Positions 42,986 to 54,788 of a stretch of DNA of 64,000 bases are shown one piece after another; positions within the stretch are counted from its first letter, which is position 1; each line of letters opens with the position of its first letter. The stretch covers positions 31,231,966 to 31,295,965 of the forward strand of contig CM034532.1 of assembly GCA_020002185.1 (NCBI GenBank), given 5' to 3'. The notes under the pieces were generated by a model, which was given only the letters and a program-made list of their open reading frames with translations, was not told where the DNA came from and did not search any database. The position numbers were made by a program, and so were the translations under genes. Source of the DNA: Paraescarpia echinospica (taxonomy: Eukaryota > Annelida > Polychaeta > Sabellida > Siboglinidae).

Positions 42986-45900
42986 GTCTGTACCTATATC
43001 CTGTTTGATGGATTTTCCAAAGAGCCAGTTTTTATGTAATTCTTACTCATGGTTCCCATGTACAGGAATGAGGGCTAGGTCCTAGCAGGTACTTACCCGG
43101 TAGTCAGAAATCGTTTCTTGCCAGTCTTGAATTAATCAGATGTGAGCCTTTTAGTGCACGAACAGCTTGCATGGAAGCCATTTATGTCAACTACAGCCAT
43201 TATTGGTCAGTTCAGTTTTTTCCATTGACAAACCAGTGTCATTTGAACAGTTTATTCAGTATCATTAATGTTGGCCCCTAGACTTGGAACTATTAGTTAA
43301 TCTAGTGGCCAGCTGGCACCCTCTAAATTCCACCCATCTTATCAATTGTGATTACCAGTCTTGTCTAGTCACCTTCCAGCCTTGAAGACAGACAGACCGG
43401 TCTCTGGCTAAGCCCCTGGGTACTGTACTTGCTGCACTTCTTCTGTCGTCCTCCACTGTTCCTGATCACCAGCCCCCTCTACATTTTCTTTAATTTTTCT
43501 CCATCTCTCTCAAATCCTTGTAGCTGGTATCGTAATGACAATATTGATACTGTAATTATAAGCTATAAACAACCGTGATGCTCTCATATCAAACAATGTT
43601 TTGTGAGTATAACATGAAATTTCTTTACCCTTGGTAAATTCAATTTTTTTTTTAATAAACAAGGTAATAAGTGTTTTTTTCATTAGACCACTCGCCACTG
43701 GAAACAGGGAACTACAGAACCTTCTTGGACACGTCTTGTGTGATGAAGAGCTTGTCAAAGTGATGGCAGACTCGGTGAGAAAGGTACAAACAGTCTTCAT
43801 GTCCATTCTTCGTCTACAGATATAGCCAAGGATGTTGGCTTTGTGCTCCAGTGGTAAATTCTTTCCAAGCTTTGGGAAACTGTCTTGTCATAACATCAGT
43901 GAGTGTAAGCGTGTGTGCCTGCATGCATGTGTGCCTGCAAGCGTACGTGCATGTCTGTGTATGCATGTAATACACTGCAACATTAAAAGCAGGAACATGG
44001 CTCAAAATGTTGTACACATAGGTGGCATTTTGAATAACTTAAATGATAACATATTCAAACTTGCCTTACTTACTTTGAAAGTATTAAAAAGCATGTGTGT
44101 ATGAATTCATACATTCCCTTTACTGTTACTTAGTCAGTTGAATAAATATCATTGAATCAATGTCTTTAGACAAACCATAACACACATTGACAACTTAATA
44201 TTTTATCTATTCGCTGTTGATAATATGGGCATGCTTGACTAGTGCAAGGTTACAAACATTGCGGCAATCTGTGTCTGCTACGTTTCCACACTGCAGCAGT
44301 CACATAATTTAGATTTCAAAATCAGTTTCAGCTTGATTTCTGTAGATGTCACAGTTAGGTGGCTTGATAGATATGAATATGTATGATCTTTTCTGACAGA
44401 AATGCGAACGACTGAAACCACTGGACATCCATAAGAGCCGTCTACGCAGCAGTCCGAAAAAGACAGAGCTTTTCCAGGTGGTGGCAGTTGACGAGAAAAA
44501 AGCACGAGACGCCACTGATGATGTGGGGGCACAGGCAACGAAGAAACCAAAGTTCACCTCAATCAAATCTACCAAAGGTCTCGCTTTATTTTAGTAAATT
44601 AATTTCAGGATTTGTGGTTGTGTACAATTATAAAATGGTCTGAAAATGTGTCCAAACTCTGTAAAGACTTACCTTGACAATCTCAAAAGCCAAGGGATGG
44701 GCAACATCTGGGCCAGCTAGTGTTTAAATCACCCAAACATTGGAACTTAATTATCGGTTATGATAAGTAGAAGGATTTAGCTGAGAACCTTGCATTGTAT
44801 ATATATAATTTACTTAACCTAACTCGAAACACAATATACATTCAAAGATAATTGGTGCACATTATACAGGAAAAATACGACTGAGAACCAATATTTCCAG
44901 TATGTAGCACACACACTACTTGTTAGACCAAACAGAAAATATTCTCTTAATGAGTCAGATATTTCTGGTGAGAATTAAATGTTGAAGCTTTCGGCAATCT
45001 AGCTACTTGATGTCACTGTTTGATCTGTTTGAAACAGACACGGAGAAAAAGATTCCAAACACAGGCAAGAAGGCAGCGGAACTGAGAATGAGAAGAGAGG
45101 AATTAAGCAAGAAATATGCAATTACCGACAGAGATTTACCCAAGACAACAAGCAGGGTTGATAATGCTAAATCTAGCGCCCACGTAGAGGGCAAAGCAGC
45201 AACCAGGAGGTCAAGGGAAAAGGGTGTCTTGTCTGGTGAAATTTCCGGTGAGCAACATCGGGACCGCGATATTAATCGGTCAGTCATGACCTCTGATGGG
45301 AACAAGGTGACACAAAGTGAAACAAGAGAGGTATGTCTAAATTATGACACTCTTTAGAGTTCGGGTCATTTCAGTTTGTAACACAAATATAGCAGTAGCA
45401 AGGTGGAGGGATCGATGAGATGTACATCTTGGAAAAGATAAAGTGGGGTAATAATGACGTAATGTAACAATAATCCAGCCTTCTCCAGATTAATCATAAA
45501 TAAAATGTGGAAAGAATGATGTGCGAAGCCACACTAATAAACCAACTTTGGAAATTCAGAGTTACTTGCCATCTCGCACGTTTGATTAGCTACGTCTTTA
45601 CAAATTGAATGAAGTCTATTATAGTTATAATGATGATAATTTTCTATTTCATGTGGACTTATGTTATAATGTATTAAACATAATGTTTTGAAATATTGAT
45701 TGTATAAATACTAAGATTTTGGTTTTTCATAAATTATTATAATTAGTGTAATTTTGGTTTTACTGGTGTTGTATATAAAAATATTATGTATATACTTGGA
45801 CATTTTTATGGAAAACAACTTTAAAAAAACTGCTTACTGTGACAATGTTATGTCGTAAAATGTTGGGTCAAATCAACACTTGCGATTGCTACAGCTTAAA

Positions 45901-48900
45901 CTCCTAACTGCGACAATGTTATGTTGTATAATTTTGTTTTATATAACACGTGATTGTGAAGTTTGAGGAGCCACGGCTGGGCACCCTGGTGTGGGCCAAG
46001 TTGAGTCGTCAAGCATGGTGGCCTGGCATGGTCATCAAGGGAACGTACTGCGGACTCAAGCCTGCACCACTACGACATAGCTGGGTATTCTGGTTTGGTG
46101 ACCATAAAGTATCGGAGGTTGGTCCAAGTTTTGTTGCAAAAGTTTCAATATCTAACAGTTAGATGAAGAGGGAGATGCACATGGATTGTACTACTGCTGG
46201 GAAACTGTGTTGACAGTATTCATGATTAACCCTCTCAAGGCCAGATTAATGCAAATATGTGCCTGTTATTGAATCCTATTAAATCGAGAGAATGTGCTGT
46301 GAGTGAATCGTGATATACTCGGGTTGCATGAATGCAAATAAATAAATAATTTTTGATCCGATTCAAGTAAAATTTTCACTACATTTGAAGAACTAATTCC
46401 TGGTGTAACTAGCCAAGTATGTGACATATATGTCAATTTATTACCCAAATATGAATTGCTAAAGTTTGACAAAAATAAAATACTTAAATAATTTTCAACA
46501 ATTCATTTTTAAAAATATTTTTCATTAATAATTAGCGGTTACATGCTGCGTATGAAATGTTCATAAATTACTATGCTACAGAATGGAAAACTAACTAAAT
46601 GTCTATGGTAAATAAAACTGAAATAATTTCAGTTTTTTAGAGTGCATGTATTTTCAAAATTTTATACAAAATGGCGTTCTTTGTGATCATAGCCGTCATC
46701 CCGTCTGAACTATTAAGTTGGTGTTATATTTTAAATGCGTAATCATAGTACAAAACATTCCCCTTCGATGGCAGCGTTCGTTATAAACTCGATTCGAAAA
46801 TCCCATCAAAGTCAGAATTACTGGAGTTCGACATAATGACAATGTCGAGAATTACAACAAAGCTAAAAAACACCACCCGCTGCGTTGCGCGGCGCATTAA
46901 TACTTCTTTACAACAAAATAGACCGCTCAAAAGTTAGCATTTAATCGTAGAAATTGCGGACGCGTGTTTTGGAATAATTCCTGGGTGCTTCCATGTTTAT
47001 GCCCGCAGCAAATGTTAAACTTTAATCTCATTGGCTGAAAATCACCATTAAAATATTCACTGCGTGGCGTAAAAGAGGGACCGGAAATTGTGTGTCGCTG
47101 CGTTTGACTACAAAACCGCGTGGTGGTTGGCTCAATTTAGTGACGGAAATCGCCGTCATTTCTCACTTTTGATGATTCCCAGTGAAACTTCAATATTATT
47201 ATATGCAAACTGCCGAAATAAATTGCCGTTATTGGATGACACTGTTTCGCGGTACCAGTTTAAATGTGCCCCTGTATTCGGGTTGATTCGGGCGTTCTGG
47301 CCGTGAGGCATACTCGGGTTGATTCGGGCGTTCTGACCACGAGAGGGTTAAAGAAGAGAATTCATAGAACAGATGTTCTGCCATCTATATATTTAAAAAT
47401 AATATGGTTCTCCGTCTGTCTGTGGATCTCAGTTAATTTTATATATTTTTTCAAAATTTGTCCAAGGAGTGGGGATCTTAGAGGTCACACAAAATAAAAA
47501 AGACATGTAAATATTACCTAGAAGTACATGTGGTTTTTGAGTGAGAGGCATGGTGTGGATTCTGACTGAAAGAATGTTTGCAGATTCCCACAGAGCGGAT
47601 CATTCCATTCCACGCATCATTTCAAGACCACATGCTTGGTTCCTCCAGCAAATTGTTTCAGAGAAGTGTCATGGAGGCTCTGCAGGTGAGAGCATTCAGC
47701 AATAGATGCTAAAAGAATGTAAATTGATTGTTCAAAGCCTTAATGCATATTTTCTGCGATTGATCCAAGAATTGCTGATCGGTGGAAGTTATGGAATTTG
47801 GTGTACCTGTGAAAAGAGAAGTGCATTCTGTGATATTTTTCTGAAAATAAATTTTGTGCCAAAGATCTTATACAAAATATCAGTTTATATTGCTAAACCT
47901 AAATTTGAAATATACTTAAAAGGTAGTGGATTGGATCCCTGGAGAGCTGTTGTAAAAACAAGTATTTGTAGTTAATTCTGACAGTGAAAAATACTTTTTG
48001 ATGAGGGAATTTTTAAGTTGTCTGTATAAACATTGATTATAAAACAGACAGTAGGTCTTGTGTCCGGGCTCAGTTTCTCGTGTGAGACTGAAATTTTATA
48101 GACTTGCAAGTGAAGGCCCGCTAAGGTGGTTCATAGATTTATTTATATTAAAAAAAAATTCTTCCGGGAGGCCCCAGTGGAATAGGATCCTGTCACTGAT
48201 AGTGTCAGCATTCAGCAGTGACTAGTGGTGTGAGCATGTGCTATTTCTGGCTGGGTTGCCAAGCAACAAATGCCTTTGTGGCATATTGTATAGTAGCATT
48301 TTAGCTATCCATGGGTGTCAGGGCCTCACCCAGGATCAAATATTTGCCAGTCCAAATTTTTTCCGACATGCTACAAAGCGCAGTCGGGCATGCGATCGGA
48401 CACGCAATCGAATGTATTGAATGAGAATTCCTAATTTGTATGTATATTTTTTGTTCAAAGCATGTGATCCACAATTTTAATGCCACTTACAGTATAGCAC
48501 ATATAAGTTGTTTCATTAGAACACATTTAATTGCCACAATTTTCAAAATTATTAACAATACTATAAGAAATTAGCAAACATTTAATGTGGAATGCCAATT
48601 TTTATATACAATTAAAATGTGATAGACTATGGAAGCTTGGAATTTTGAAGCATTCGATTTGTTGTTGTACAAGTATCATATAAGAATATTAGAAATACTA
48701 CAGTTCGATTTTGTTTAATTTCTAAAACAAAATATTAGATTGACAAATATTGTTTTTAATAAGTCGCCAAGCAATGGCCGTAATCAGTTACAGTTATTAA
48801 TTAAAACATTGTGTATTCATGTTGCTGTGAATGTTTCAATTGTTAAACTATAAATCAGTCAAGACATTAATTAATTTAATTAGCAAGCGACGCGTAGCTC

Positions 48901-51900
48901 CATGCCTTGGACCACCCAACGCGCGACGAACGGGACTCACCACGGCAATGCCCTCAAAATAGCGCAGACGTAACTAAATCTAGCACTGTCGCCATACGTT
49001 CAGCCTGAATGCTCCACTGCAGGCTGATTATCACAATCCTGTTCAAAAATGATGCGACATCGTCAAACAAAATCTAGTTTCCGCACTTGTAAATCATGTT
49101 TAATTATCACACAACATACATAATTTGAATAGTGGAAAACTGACAAATGGCATCGGTGATGCACGAAGTTGTATATCGGGCGATAACATAGGTAAACCGA
49201 CATGTTTACACTTCAACTTATCGTAACTTTTGTTTCTCTGACGGCATCAATTTCGTGTAACATCAACAGTCAGGGCTGCCTACCTGACAAAACAATTTCC
49301 ATAATGACCCCCGTCGCACCCCGCCCTGCTCCCTGGTCCACAAGGTTGCCAATCAAACCTTTCTCTGAAGTAGATACAGTGACAAGTCCAGCATGTTGAC
49401 GGTGCCTGGAATCCAGGAAGTTGCTCATTTAATCATCAAAAGTAGATATACTTTGTTTCAACATAATTATTGTGTGCTACACTGTATCGGCAGTTAACAT
49501 CTTCATTAGCACTTCAAAGGGATGCTTTCTTTAGCAACATCCAATAAGTTACATTGTGTTAATTACAGCTGTCAAAGTGCCTGCATGGCCAGACATGTTC
49601 AAGTGTTTACGTCTGTAGAGCATCACCGTGAGAAAGACAGCGCCAGTGAATATAGCAACGAGCTTCTAAATTTACAACACACTGCAGGAACATTATAATT
49701 ATTACTAACAATCAATGACAAAGTTAAATTGTTCTATTCAAATAAAAACCTTTCAATACAAAATTGATAGTTTTACATTGCAATTACAACAATTATAATA
49801 CTCATTTTATATTATTCTAAGAAATTTTATAATTATATCCATAACTTTCAGAAAACCATAACTATTTAATGTAATTTAATGGTTCTACCGAACGTCATCT
49901 TCATTTATTTTTTTCACTATATAATTCTACACCTGTACATTTTATTAATGTCTAGACACGCATTAATGACACTGATAATAATAATAATATGCTCACGTGC
50001 CACATGCCACGTGCCAAGCAGTCATCAGCAGGCTGGTCAGTCAAAGTTGTAACATTGTACACAGGCACAGCAATGGATGAAGTCACCGTACTGACTTTGT
50101 AGAACTTGTAGTGGATTAAATATGTGTTGATAAATTGTAACAAGTGAATGAGACAGTTTCTTCAGGGCATCTCGAGCAGCAGTATTTATAGATTTAGCAG
50201 TTCTTTAATGTATATCATTTTCTGTAGTCGGATATTTGTATTCCCGTAATACGGCGGCAGTTTCCGTAACGCCGTAAGTTGAGGTGAATTTCCGTAATGA
50301 ATACGAAGAATCCGTAATGGTAGGCAGCCCTGCAACAGTGAACACCAACACATCTCCTCGTTGGTTGATTAAAAACCATACGATCCAAATATGATTACAA
50401 GTGTGGGTTTTAGATTTGCCGCAACTTGTGTTTTTGCGAAAACCGTACCTTCGCGACGCGCTGTCAGCATGAAATTCTTAGCGCGCATTTTCGCTAAATC
50501 ACTGACGACAAGTTCATAAAATAAAGGAATTATTCTAAAACCTTTATACCATTGTAAAGAATGTTATGTTGTCGTTCCAATGATATTAAATATGTATCAT
50601 TTAATGCGGACTGAACGATGTAAGGACGGCGTGACCGGTGGTTTGTCATAGTTTTGCACCAGATCTAACCAGATCCAACAGCCACAGCGGCCGATGTGGT
50701 AATGCTAGTTAGTTACTGTGATAGTGACTGTTGTCTGTTAGTGGTCACCGGTGCCTTTGATGCGGTTACAATTACGTCTAGGAAATCGTTTGGGAACGGA
50801 AAGAGCGGGTTCTTCCCAGGCACTAATAATTACAGCAATACACTCAATTGGTGCCTGCGTAACACCACCCAATCAGTTCACTAAACTGTCCAATCGACGA
50901 GTGCTTATTGGAACTCCCTGCCCTGATTATTTGGTCTACCCAAATGTTGCCTGCTTTTCAAACAACCACCGCTAGCGGTTAGGTGACAATTACCCTAGCA
51001 AATCGAGGCTTTAATTGGTTTCTGGCGTGTGTCGGGCAGATGGCCAGGCGATCCGAGTGGTCGATTTTTAAAACCAATCTCAGATTTTGTAACTGGCTTC
51101 GCGGCAGTTTCAATGATGCCGTAAAAATGGCATGAGCGGGCTGTCCAGCGCAAAAATACGGCATGGACGGATATGGAAGCGCCAGCCTGGCGGACCCGTC
51201 CACAATCAATTTCACCCCGTCCAAAATCGTGATTTTCGAATTTTACCCGTCCAAATGACGGGTGGACGGGTCTCTGGGTGAGGCCCTGATGGGTGTCATT
51301 TAATTACTTTGGTCTAGAGGCAGCGTTAACTGTAGAAACCATGAACAGGCATCTTTTCAAACCATGCTATACCAGGGTAACTCAGCCAGTGTGTAATGAA
51401 CTACAGCTGAGTGTGTCTCCATAGGAATGCGTTAACCGTGTGCGGGTGAACACGGGTTGTGATGGCGATCTGGATGAAGACACCTGTCTTGATTGGGCTA
51501 AATCTGGATTTCTTGTCAATGGCCGGTCAAGTGAAGATCTCATGAAGCCCAACCCAGGTAAACGACATCCTTTTTTATCTTGTACAGTCAAACCTCACTT
51601 TATGGTCACCTCGGTAATAAAGCCACCTTGGTAATACAGCCACCTTAAGTAATACAGTCCCTCAGTAATACAGCCACCTTAAGTAATACAGCCACCTTAA
51701 GTAATACAGCCACCTTAAGTAATGCAGCCACCTTAAGTAATACAGCCACCTTAAGTAATACAGCCACTTTGATAATACAGCCATTTTGGTAATACAGCCA
51801 CCTAAAGTAATACAGCCATCTAAAGTAATACAGCCACCTTAAGTAATACAGCCACCTTAAGTAATACAGCCATCTCGCAATTAAATTCACCTCGGAACAG

Positions 51901-53272
51901 TCCAAAATTATTTTTGTAACAGTCAAGTAGAGGAGATTGGTCCCACTAATATAGTCACCTCGCTGTTCGCATGAATATGGCCCAGTTGCACTGTATAACA
52001 TAGTTGCGTAAGTTTGTGCACTTTCAAACAGTGTTGACCTAACATTTTATACTGAAAGAATCTACGTGTTCTTCTCTTCTTTCCATGTCTGTTGGGTGAG
52101 GGCCTCAATTCTGATCTTCAGTTTCTGTTTTCTTTTTCCCTCCCTGATCTTTCCCTGCGCTGTCTCCATCAACCATCTCCACTCCCTTCTGTCTTTGCAC
52201 TCATTCTCCTCCCATTTATTCTCCCGTCTCTATCTACACAGTCCTCCCATCACAGTCTAGGTTGTCCTCCCCTCCTTCCAATCAGTCTCATCAGCTTTCT
52301 TTGCCAACCATTCAGCTTTTATTCTCTCCACACGTCCAGCCAACTATGTGATCTGTGGTTATTAATAATAACAACTTAGTGAATTTAGAATGAAAGGAGA
52401 CTAGCTATAAAACTGACCTGGAGTGCAATGCAATAATGTTTACCCGACATTGTGTTGTTGCCCCAACTTGCTACGTGCAATGTATGCTGGGTAATTGTGG
52501 TGTACGCTTTGGATAATTGTATTGATGACAAGCCAACTCGGTGAAAACCGTACTTTTACCAATCTGGTAGAAGGCTGAATGGTAACACAGTGGCAAAACG
52601 AAAAGAAACAAAGCTTGCATGAAGAGTGCTGGTAAGTCATAGTTAGCCATTGTGCGTAATATCTGGTTCTCATTCTAAGTAAGTAATTCCATTTTGTAAT
52701 TTTCATTTGCAAAACAAATGTGCAAAATCATTAGAATACCCAGAGATACAGTACTTACCTTATAAACACGTAATCGGTTTAATTTTTCTGAACCCTCATC
52801 AAAAATTATGTTATCATTGTTGAGCGTCACGCATTGGACTCGATCAATAAAGAGAACCCGGGTTTGAATCATGTGCTGCCATGTCGAACCATGGGCAAGT
52901 TTGTTCACTGTACGTCGCTCCAGTTCACTCAACTATATGACCTGGCCATAGACATTGGTGGATATCTGTGTATGAAGTCTTCACGCATTAATTACAGCAT
53001 GGCTGAATGCTTCCATGAGAAATTAAGATGTTATTCTGTTGAATAGGTCTGCCAGGGAGTAGTGTTGCGCTTTGAGCAGTCCAAAGGACTGGATACTGTG
53101 CTGTATATAAGAACTTACTTTATCTCCACAGATCGGCCGATACCAGAGTTTGCGATGTCGTGTATGCAAAAAATCAAGGCACAGAACGAGACTGACGATG
53201 AAGATGATGACAGCAGTGAAGATGTTAATAGGGAGGAAGCACCTTTCAGGATTGAGAAACTTCACACAAGAG
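42897..53272 (+). CDS. DNMT3: DNMT3-type DNA methyltransferase, N-terminal half (3' part outside window)
   Basis: Joined exons are 42897-42985 (tentative), 43687-43783, 44400-44577, 45038-45330, 45962-46117, 47584-47685, 51425-51557 and 53132-53272, in one open frame of about 396 codons. Residues 1-219 are a charged, K/E/R-rich tail. A PWWP domain follows at about 225-300: GTLVWAKLSRQAWWPGMV, WVFWFGDHKVSE, and the helical half IPTERIIPFHASF and VMEALQ. After it comes CLDWAKSGF with LMKPN, matching the WA..GF..G...LKPN segment after the PWWP of DNMT3A/B. The ADD and catalytic domains are not in the window. PWWP domains of this family bind methylated H3K36 and direct de novo methylation; this is family knowledge. 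The pattern after the PWWP argues against other PWWP proteins. Confidence 0.85.
43155..43430 (+). repeat. Interspersed repeat, copy 2
   Basis: Matches 15890-16165. It carries a short extra insert near 43240-43270. Confidence 0.65.
43687..43783 (+). CDS. DNMT3: DNMT3 exon, N-terminal
   Basis: The acceptor ttcattag ends at 43686 and the donor gtacaa starts at 43784. Thirty-two codons include PLATGNRELQNLLGHV and VMADSVRK. No known domain is recognised. Phase 2 in, phase 0 out. Confidence 0.65.
43784..44399. other. DNMT3 intron
   Basis: A GC/TG-alternating stretch (GCATGCATGTGTGCCTGC-type) lies at about 43905-43975. Otherwise plain. Confidence 0.45.
44400..44577 (+). CDS. DNMT3: DNMT3 exon, charged linker
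   Basis: The acceptor tctgacag ends at 44399. Fifty-nine codons include CERLKPLDIHKSRL and KKPKFTSIK, and end at an unusual donor gtctcg (44578). Phase 0 in, phase 1 out, which joins the next exon correctly. Confidence 0.7.
44578..45037. other. DNMT3 intron
   Basis: Plain intron; nothing further seen. Confidence 0.45.
45038..45330 (+). CDS. DNMT3: DNMT3 exon, K/R/E-rich linker
   Basis: The acceptor gaaacag ends at 45037 and the donor gtatgt starts at 45331. It encodes about 97 residues of a charged, probably disordered region (KKAAELRMRREELSKKY and KVTQSETRE). Phase 1 in, phase 0 out. Confidence 0.75.
45331..45961. other. DNMT3 intron
   Basis: Plain AT-rich intron with a partial internal duplication of GCGACAATGTTATGT-type text near 45838 and 45909. 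Confidence 0.45.
45962..46117 (+). CDS. DNMT3: DNMT3 exon, PWWP domain beta-barrel
   Basis: The acceptor tgaag ends at 45961 with a weak pyrimidine tract; the donor gttggt starts at 46118. Fifty-two codons carry the PWWP signature (here AWWPG) and WVFWFGDHKVSE, closest in my reading to the DNMT3 form WV.WFGDGKFS. A piggyBac-like MITE begins about 110 bp after the donor. Confidence 0.92.
46230..47347. mobile_element. piggyBac-like MITE, copy 2
   Basis: TTAA at 46226-46229 and 47348-47351, ends CCCTCTCAAGGCCAGA and (reverse) CCCTCTCGTGGTCAGA. Nearly identical to 18767-19877 and in the same orientation. Short open frames inside both copies are conserved only because the copies are. Confidence 0.8.
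47584..47685 (+). CDS. DNMT3: DNMT3 exon, PWWP helical part
   Basis: The acceptor tttgcag ends at 47583 and the donor gtgaga starts at 47686. Thirty-four codons, phase 0 on both sides. They align in pattern with the segment after the barrel in DNMT3B: S..KL......F.....F.KL..YR.A...AL. Confidence 0.88.
47686..48318. other. DNMT3 intron
   Basis: No gene or repeat terminus recognised. The frame 47706-47975 has no domain. Confidence 0.4.
48720..50706 (+). repeat. Diverged copy of the 9-bp-TSD repeat, split by a hAT
   Basis: Matches the right part of 6861-9070 on both sides of the insertion 49271-50332 and ends in the same GTGGTAATGCT. The left terminus is missing. Confidence 0.6.
49271..50332. 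mobile_element. Small hAT MITE
   Basis: Ends CAGGGCTGCCTACC and its reverse complement, flanked by CAACAGT on both sides (7 bp shared, offset by one base from a full 8-bp duplication). It shares its ends with the 10.2-kb element at 26905-37106. Confidence 0.75.
51425..51557 (+). CDS. DNMT3: DNMT3 exon after the PWWP
   Basis: The acceptor tccatag ends at 51424 and the donor gtaaac starts at 51558. It encodes DEDTCLDWAKSGFLVNG and LMKPNPG, the segment that sets DNMT3 apart from other PWWP proteins. Phase 0 in, phase 1 out. Confidence 0.9.
51585..51993. mobile_element. pogo/Tigger-like MITE with internal 18-bp repeats
   Basis: TA at 51583-51584 and 51994-51995; left end CAGTCAAACCTCACTTTATG, right end (reverse) CAGTGCAACTGGGC. 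The left end is the usual pogo-type start. It begins only 27 bp after a DNMT3 donor. Confidence 0.6.
51613..51882 (+). repeat. 18-bp minisatellite
   Basis: About 15 units of TAATACAGCCACCTTAAG with small changes. The unit resembles a piece of the MITE terminus, so it probably grew from it. Confidence 0.9.
52060..52380. repeat. Pyrimidine-rich repeat
   Basis: CT-rich text related to 10251-10400. The long frames here are by-products of the composition. Confidence 0.35.
52821..53114 (+). repeat. tRNA-derived SINE, copy 3
   Basis: Matches 23191-23480; A-box degraded, B-box-like GGGTTTGAATC kept, end GTGCTGTATATAAGAAC. Sense to DNMT3 and 17 bp before its exon at 53132. Confidence 0.75.
53132..53272 (+). 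CDS. DNMT3: DNMT3 exon, acidic linker (last one seen)
   Basis: The acceptor ctccacag ends at 53131 and the donor gtactt starts at 53273. It encodes an acidic stretch (ETDDEDDDSSEDVN) expected between the PWWP and ADD domains. A sense SINE ends 17 bp upstream. Phase 1 out; the next exon is beyond the inserted retrotransposon and was not found. Confidence 0.8.
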
Positions 53273-53640
53273 GTACTTCATCCAAACAATTACCCTGGTA
53301 GTTTAAGTACTTTACCAGTGGAGCAAGCACTAATGTAAATCAGTTATATTTGATACCAGTGGGACTGAAGTACTTTTATTTTGTACTCGTGTACGTCAAA
53401 ATTACTTGAGTAACTACTTGAGTACAAGTACTATGTAGAAAATAACAACTTGAATAAATGAAAAGTACTTTCCAAAGTACCTCAGTAAATGTACAAGTAA
53501 AATTCAAAGGTACAATTTTTTGTAAACTTTCAATTTGTAAGTTGTTACAGTAGGCAGTTCAAGCAAATAGTATAAAATCAAAACAGTAACATAAAATCAG
53601 TATTAAAACAAGAGAAACAAACAGCCTCACATTACAGATA
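53273..53640. other. DNMT3 intron before the retrotransposon
   Basis: Rich in GTACTT/AAGTAC motifs (53320-53520). No gene. Confidence 0.4.
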
Positions 53641-54279
53641 CCGCTCAAAATTCTGATTCTTGCTCGGCAATTATGTCACGGATTAGCGAGGTCTCCGTAC
53701 ACTAGATGGCTCAGTCTAGTAGGGTTCTTATATATCAAGGTCAAAGCATGTGAGAAAGAACGGTTATCGTGAACAAGCAACAAAGAACGAGGAAAATTTA
53801 ATAAACTTTATTACAAGATATCTTCCTTTTGGTAAATATCTCGATTAACAAAATAAACAGAATAAAGAAATCCCATAACCAAATCTTAATAGAACATAAT
53901 AAACAATAACACTGAATCTTTCGATTATCAAATTCCACTTCCTTTCTAAGGTGGATTATACCGCTATACGACCAAACATTAGGCGCCAAGTGTTATCTAA
54001 GAATAACTCCCATAATATAAATACACAGTATAAGCTAGTCCTCACGGACTATCATTACAGTAATCTGTTACAACACACACATATATATATATGTGTGAAT
54101 ACTTCAAGGGTAATAATACTTCACTTCAAAATCACAGATAACTACTAATCATAATACAGAAAATAATAGATACGTTCAATCAGAAAATAAACATTTACAC
54201 TGGGCTATTCCCATCTCGAATATGTACGAACGTTTGTTGAAGTCAACACGCCGAGCTCAGAACACAATTGGAACGGTGT

Positions 54280-54575
54280 ATCTCGGCCGCACGAGTGATG
54301 ATGCCGGGCACTTGACGATTGCCGTCGTACGCCGCGAATTCTCGAGTCGCGTCCGTTCAATGATCGCACGGTCGCAAACGATTGCGAAGTCAGTTGAATA
54401 GGTTCAACTGAAAGATGAAACCGGGCAGTAGACGCTTACCGCTGGCCGCTACGAATTCGATCGAGAGGTCTTATCCTGTCGCAAACGATCGAGAAGTCGG
54501 ATGAACGGGTTCGCGTGAATGACGACGCCTGGCAGTATATGTTTACCGCCGGCCGCTGCGAGTCGCATTCGGTCA
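54280..54575. repeat. Imperfect tandem repeats, about 120 bp x 2-3
   Basis: Units contain GTCGCAAACGAT, GAAGTC, GGTTC, GGCAGTA and GGCCGCT in the same order. They lie between the pol stop and the likely LTR. Confidence 0.55.
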
Positions 54576-54788
54576 AGCTTTCTGACGATGTCACTGTGAG
54601 ACCGCTGTTCGAGGATGGCCCGCTCTAAGAATCTACTTCCTGAACAAAAGTATTAAGGAATAAATTTAATACATTACATTTAATACAATAAATAACCTGG
54701 CGATCACTCGCCGAACTAGTAACTATCTAGTTGCACAAAAAAAATTCATGACACTTCATAGTCTCAACTAATTTGATGGAATCAACAT

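Larger units (their letters stand above)
48319..51288. mobile_element. hAT-like element with perfect 8-bp TSD
   Basis: ATGGGTGT at 48311-48318 and 51289-51296 flanks ends CAGGGCCTCACCCAG and its exact reverse complement. The interior includes a diverged copy of the 9-bp-TSD repeat (48720-50706) and a second nested hAT. No transposase. Confidence 0.8.

Noticed and set aside
42801..43085. 95-residue open frame taken as one exon
   Set aside because: Only part (42897-42985) fits DNMT3 by phase; the rest looks like intron read-through.
51645..52001. Repeated WLYY peptide on the - strand
   Set aside because: A by-product of the 18-bp minisatellite.
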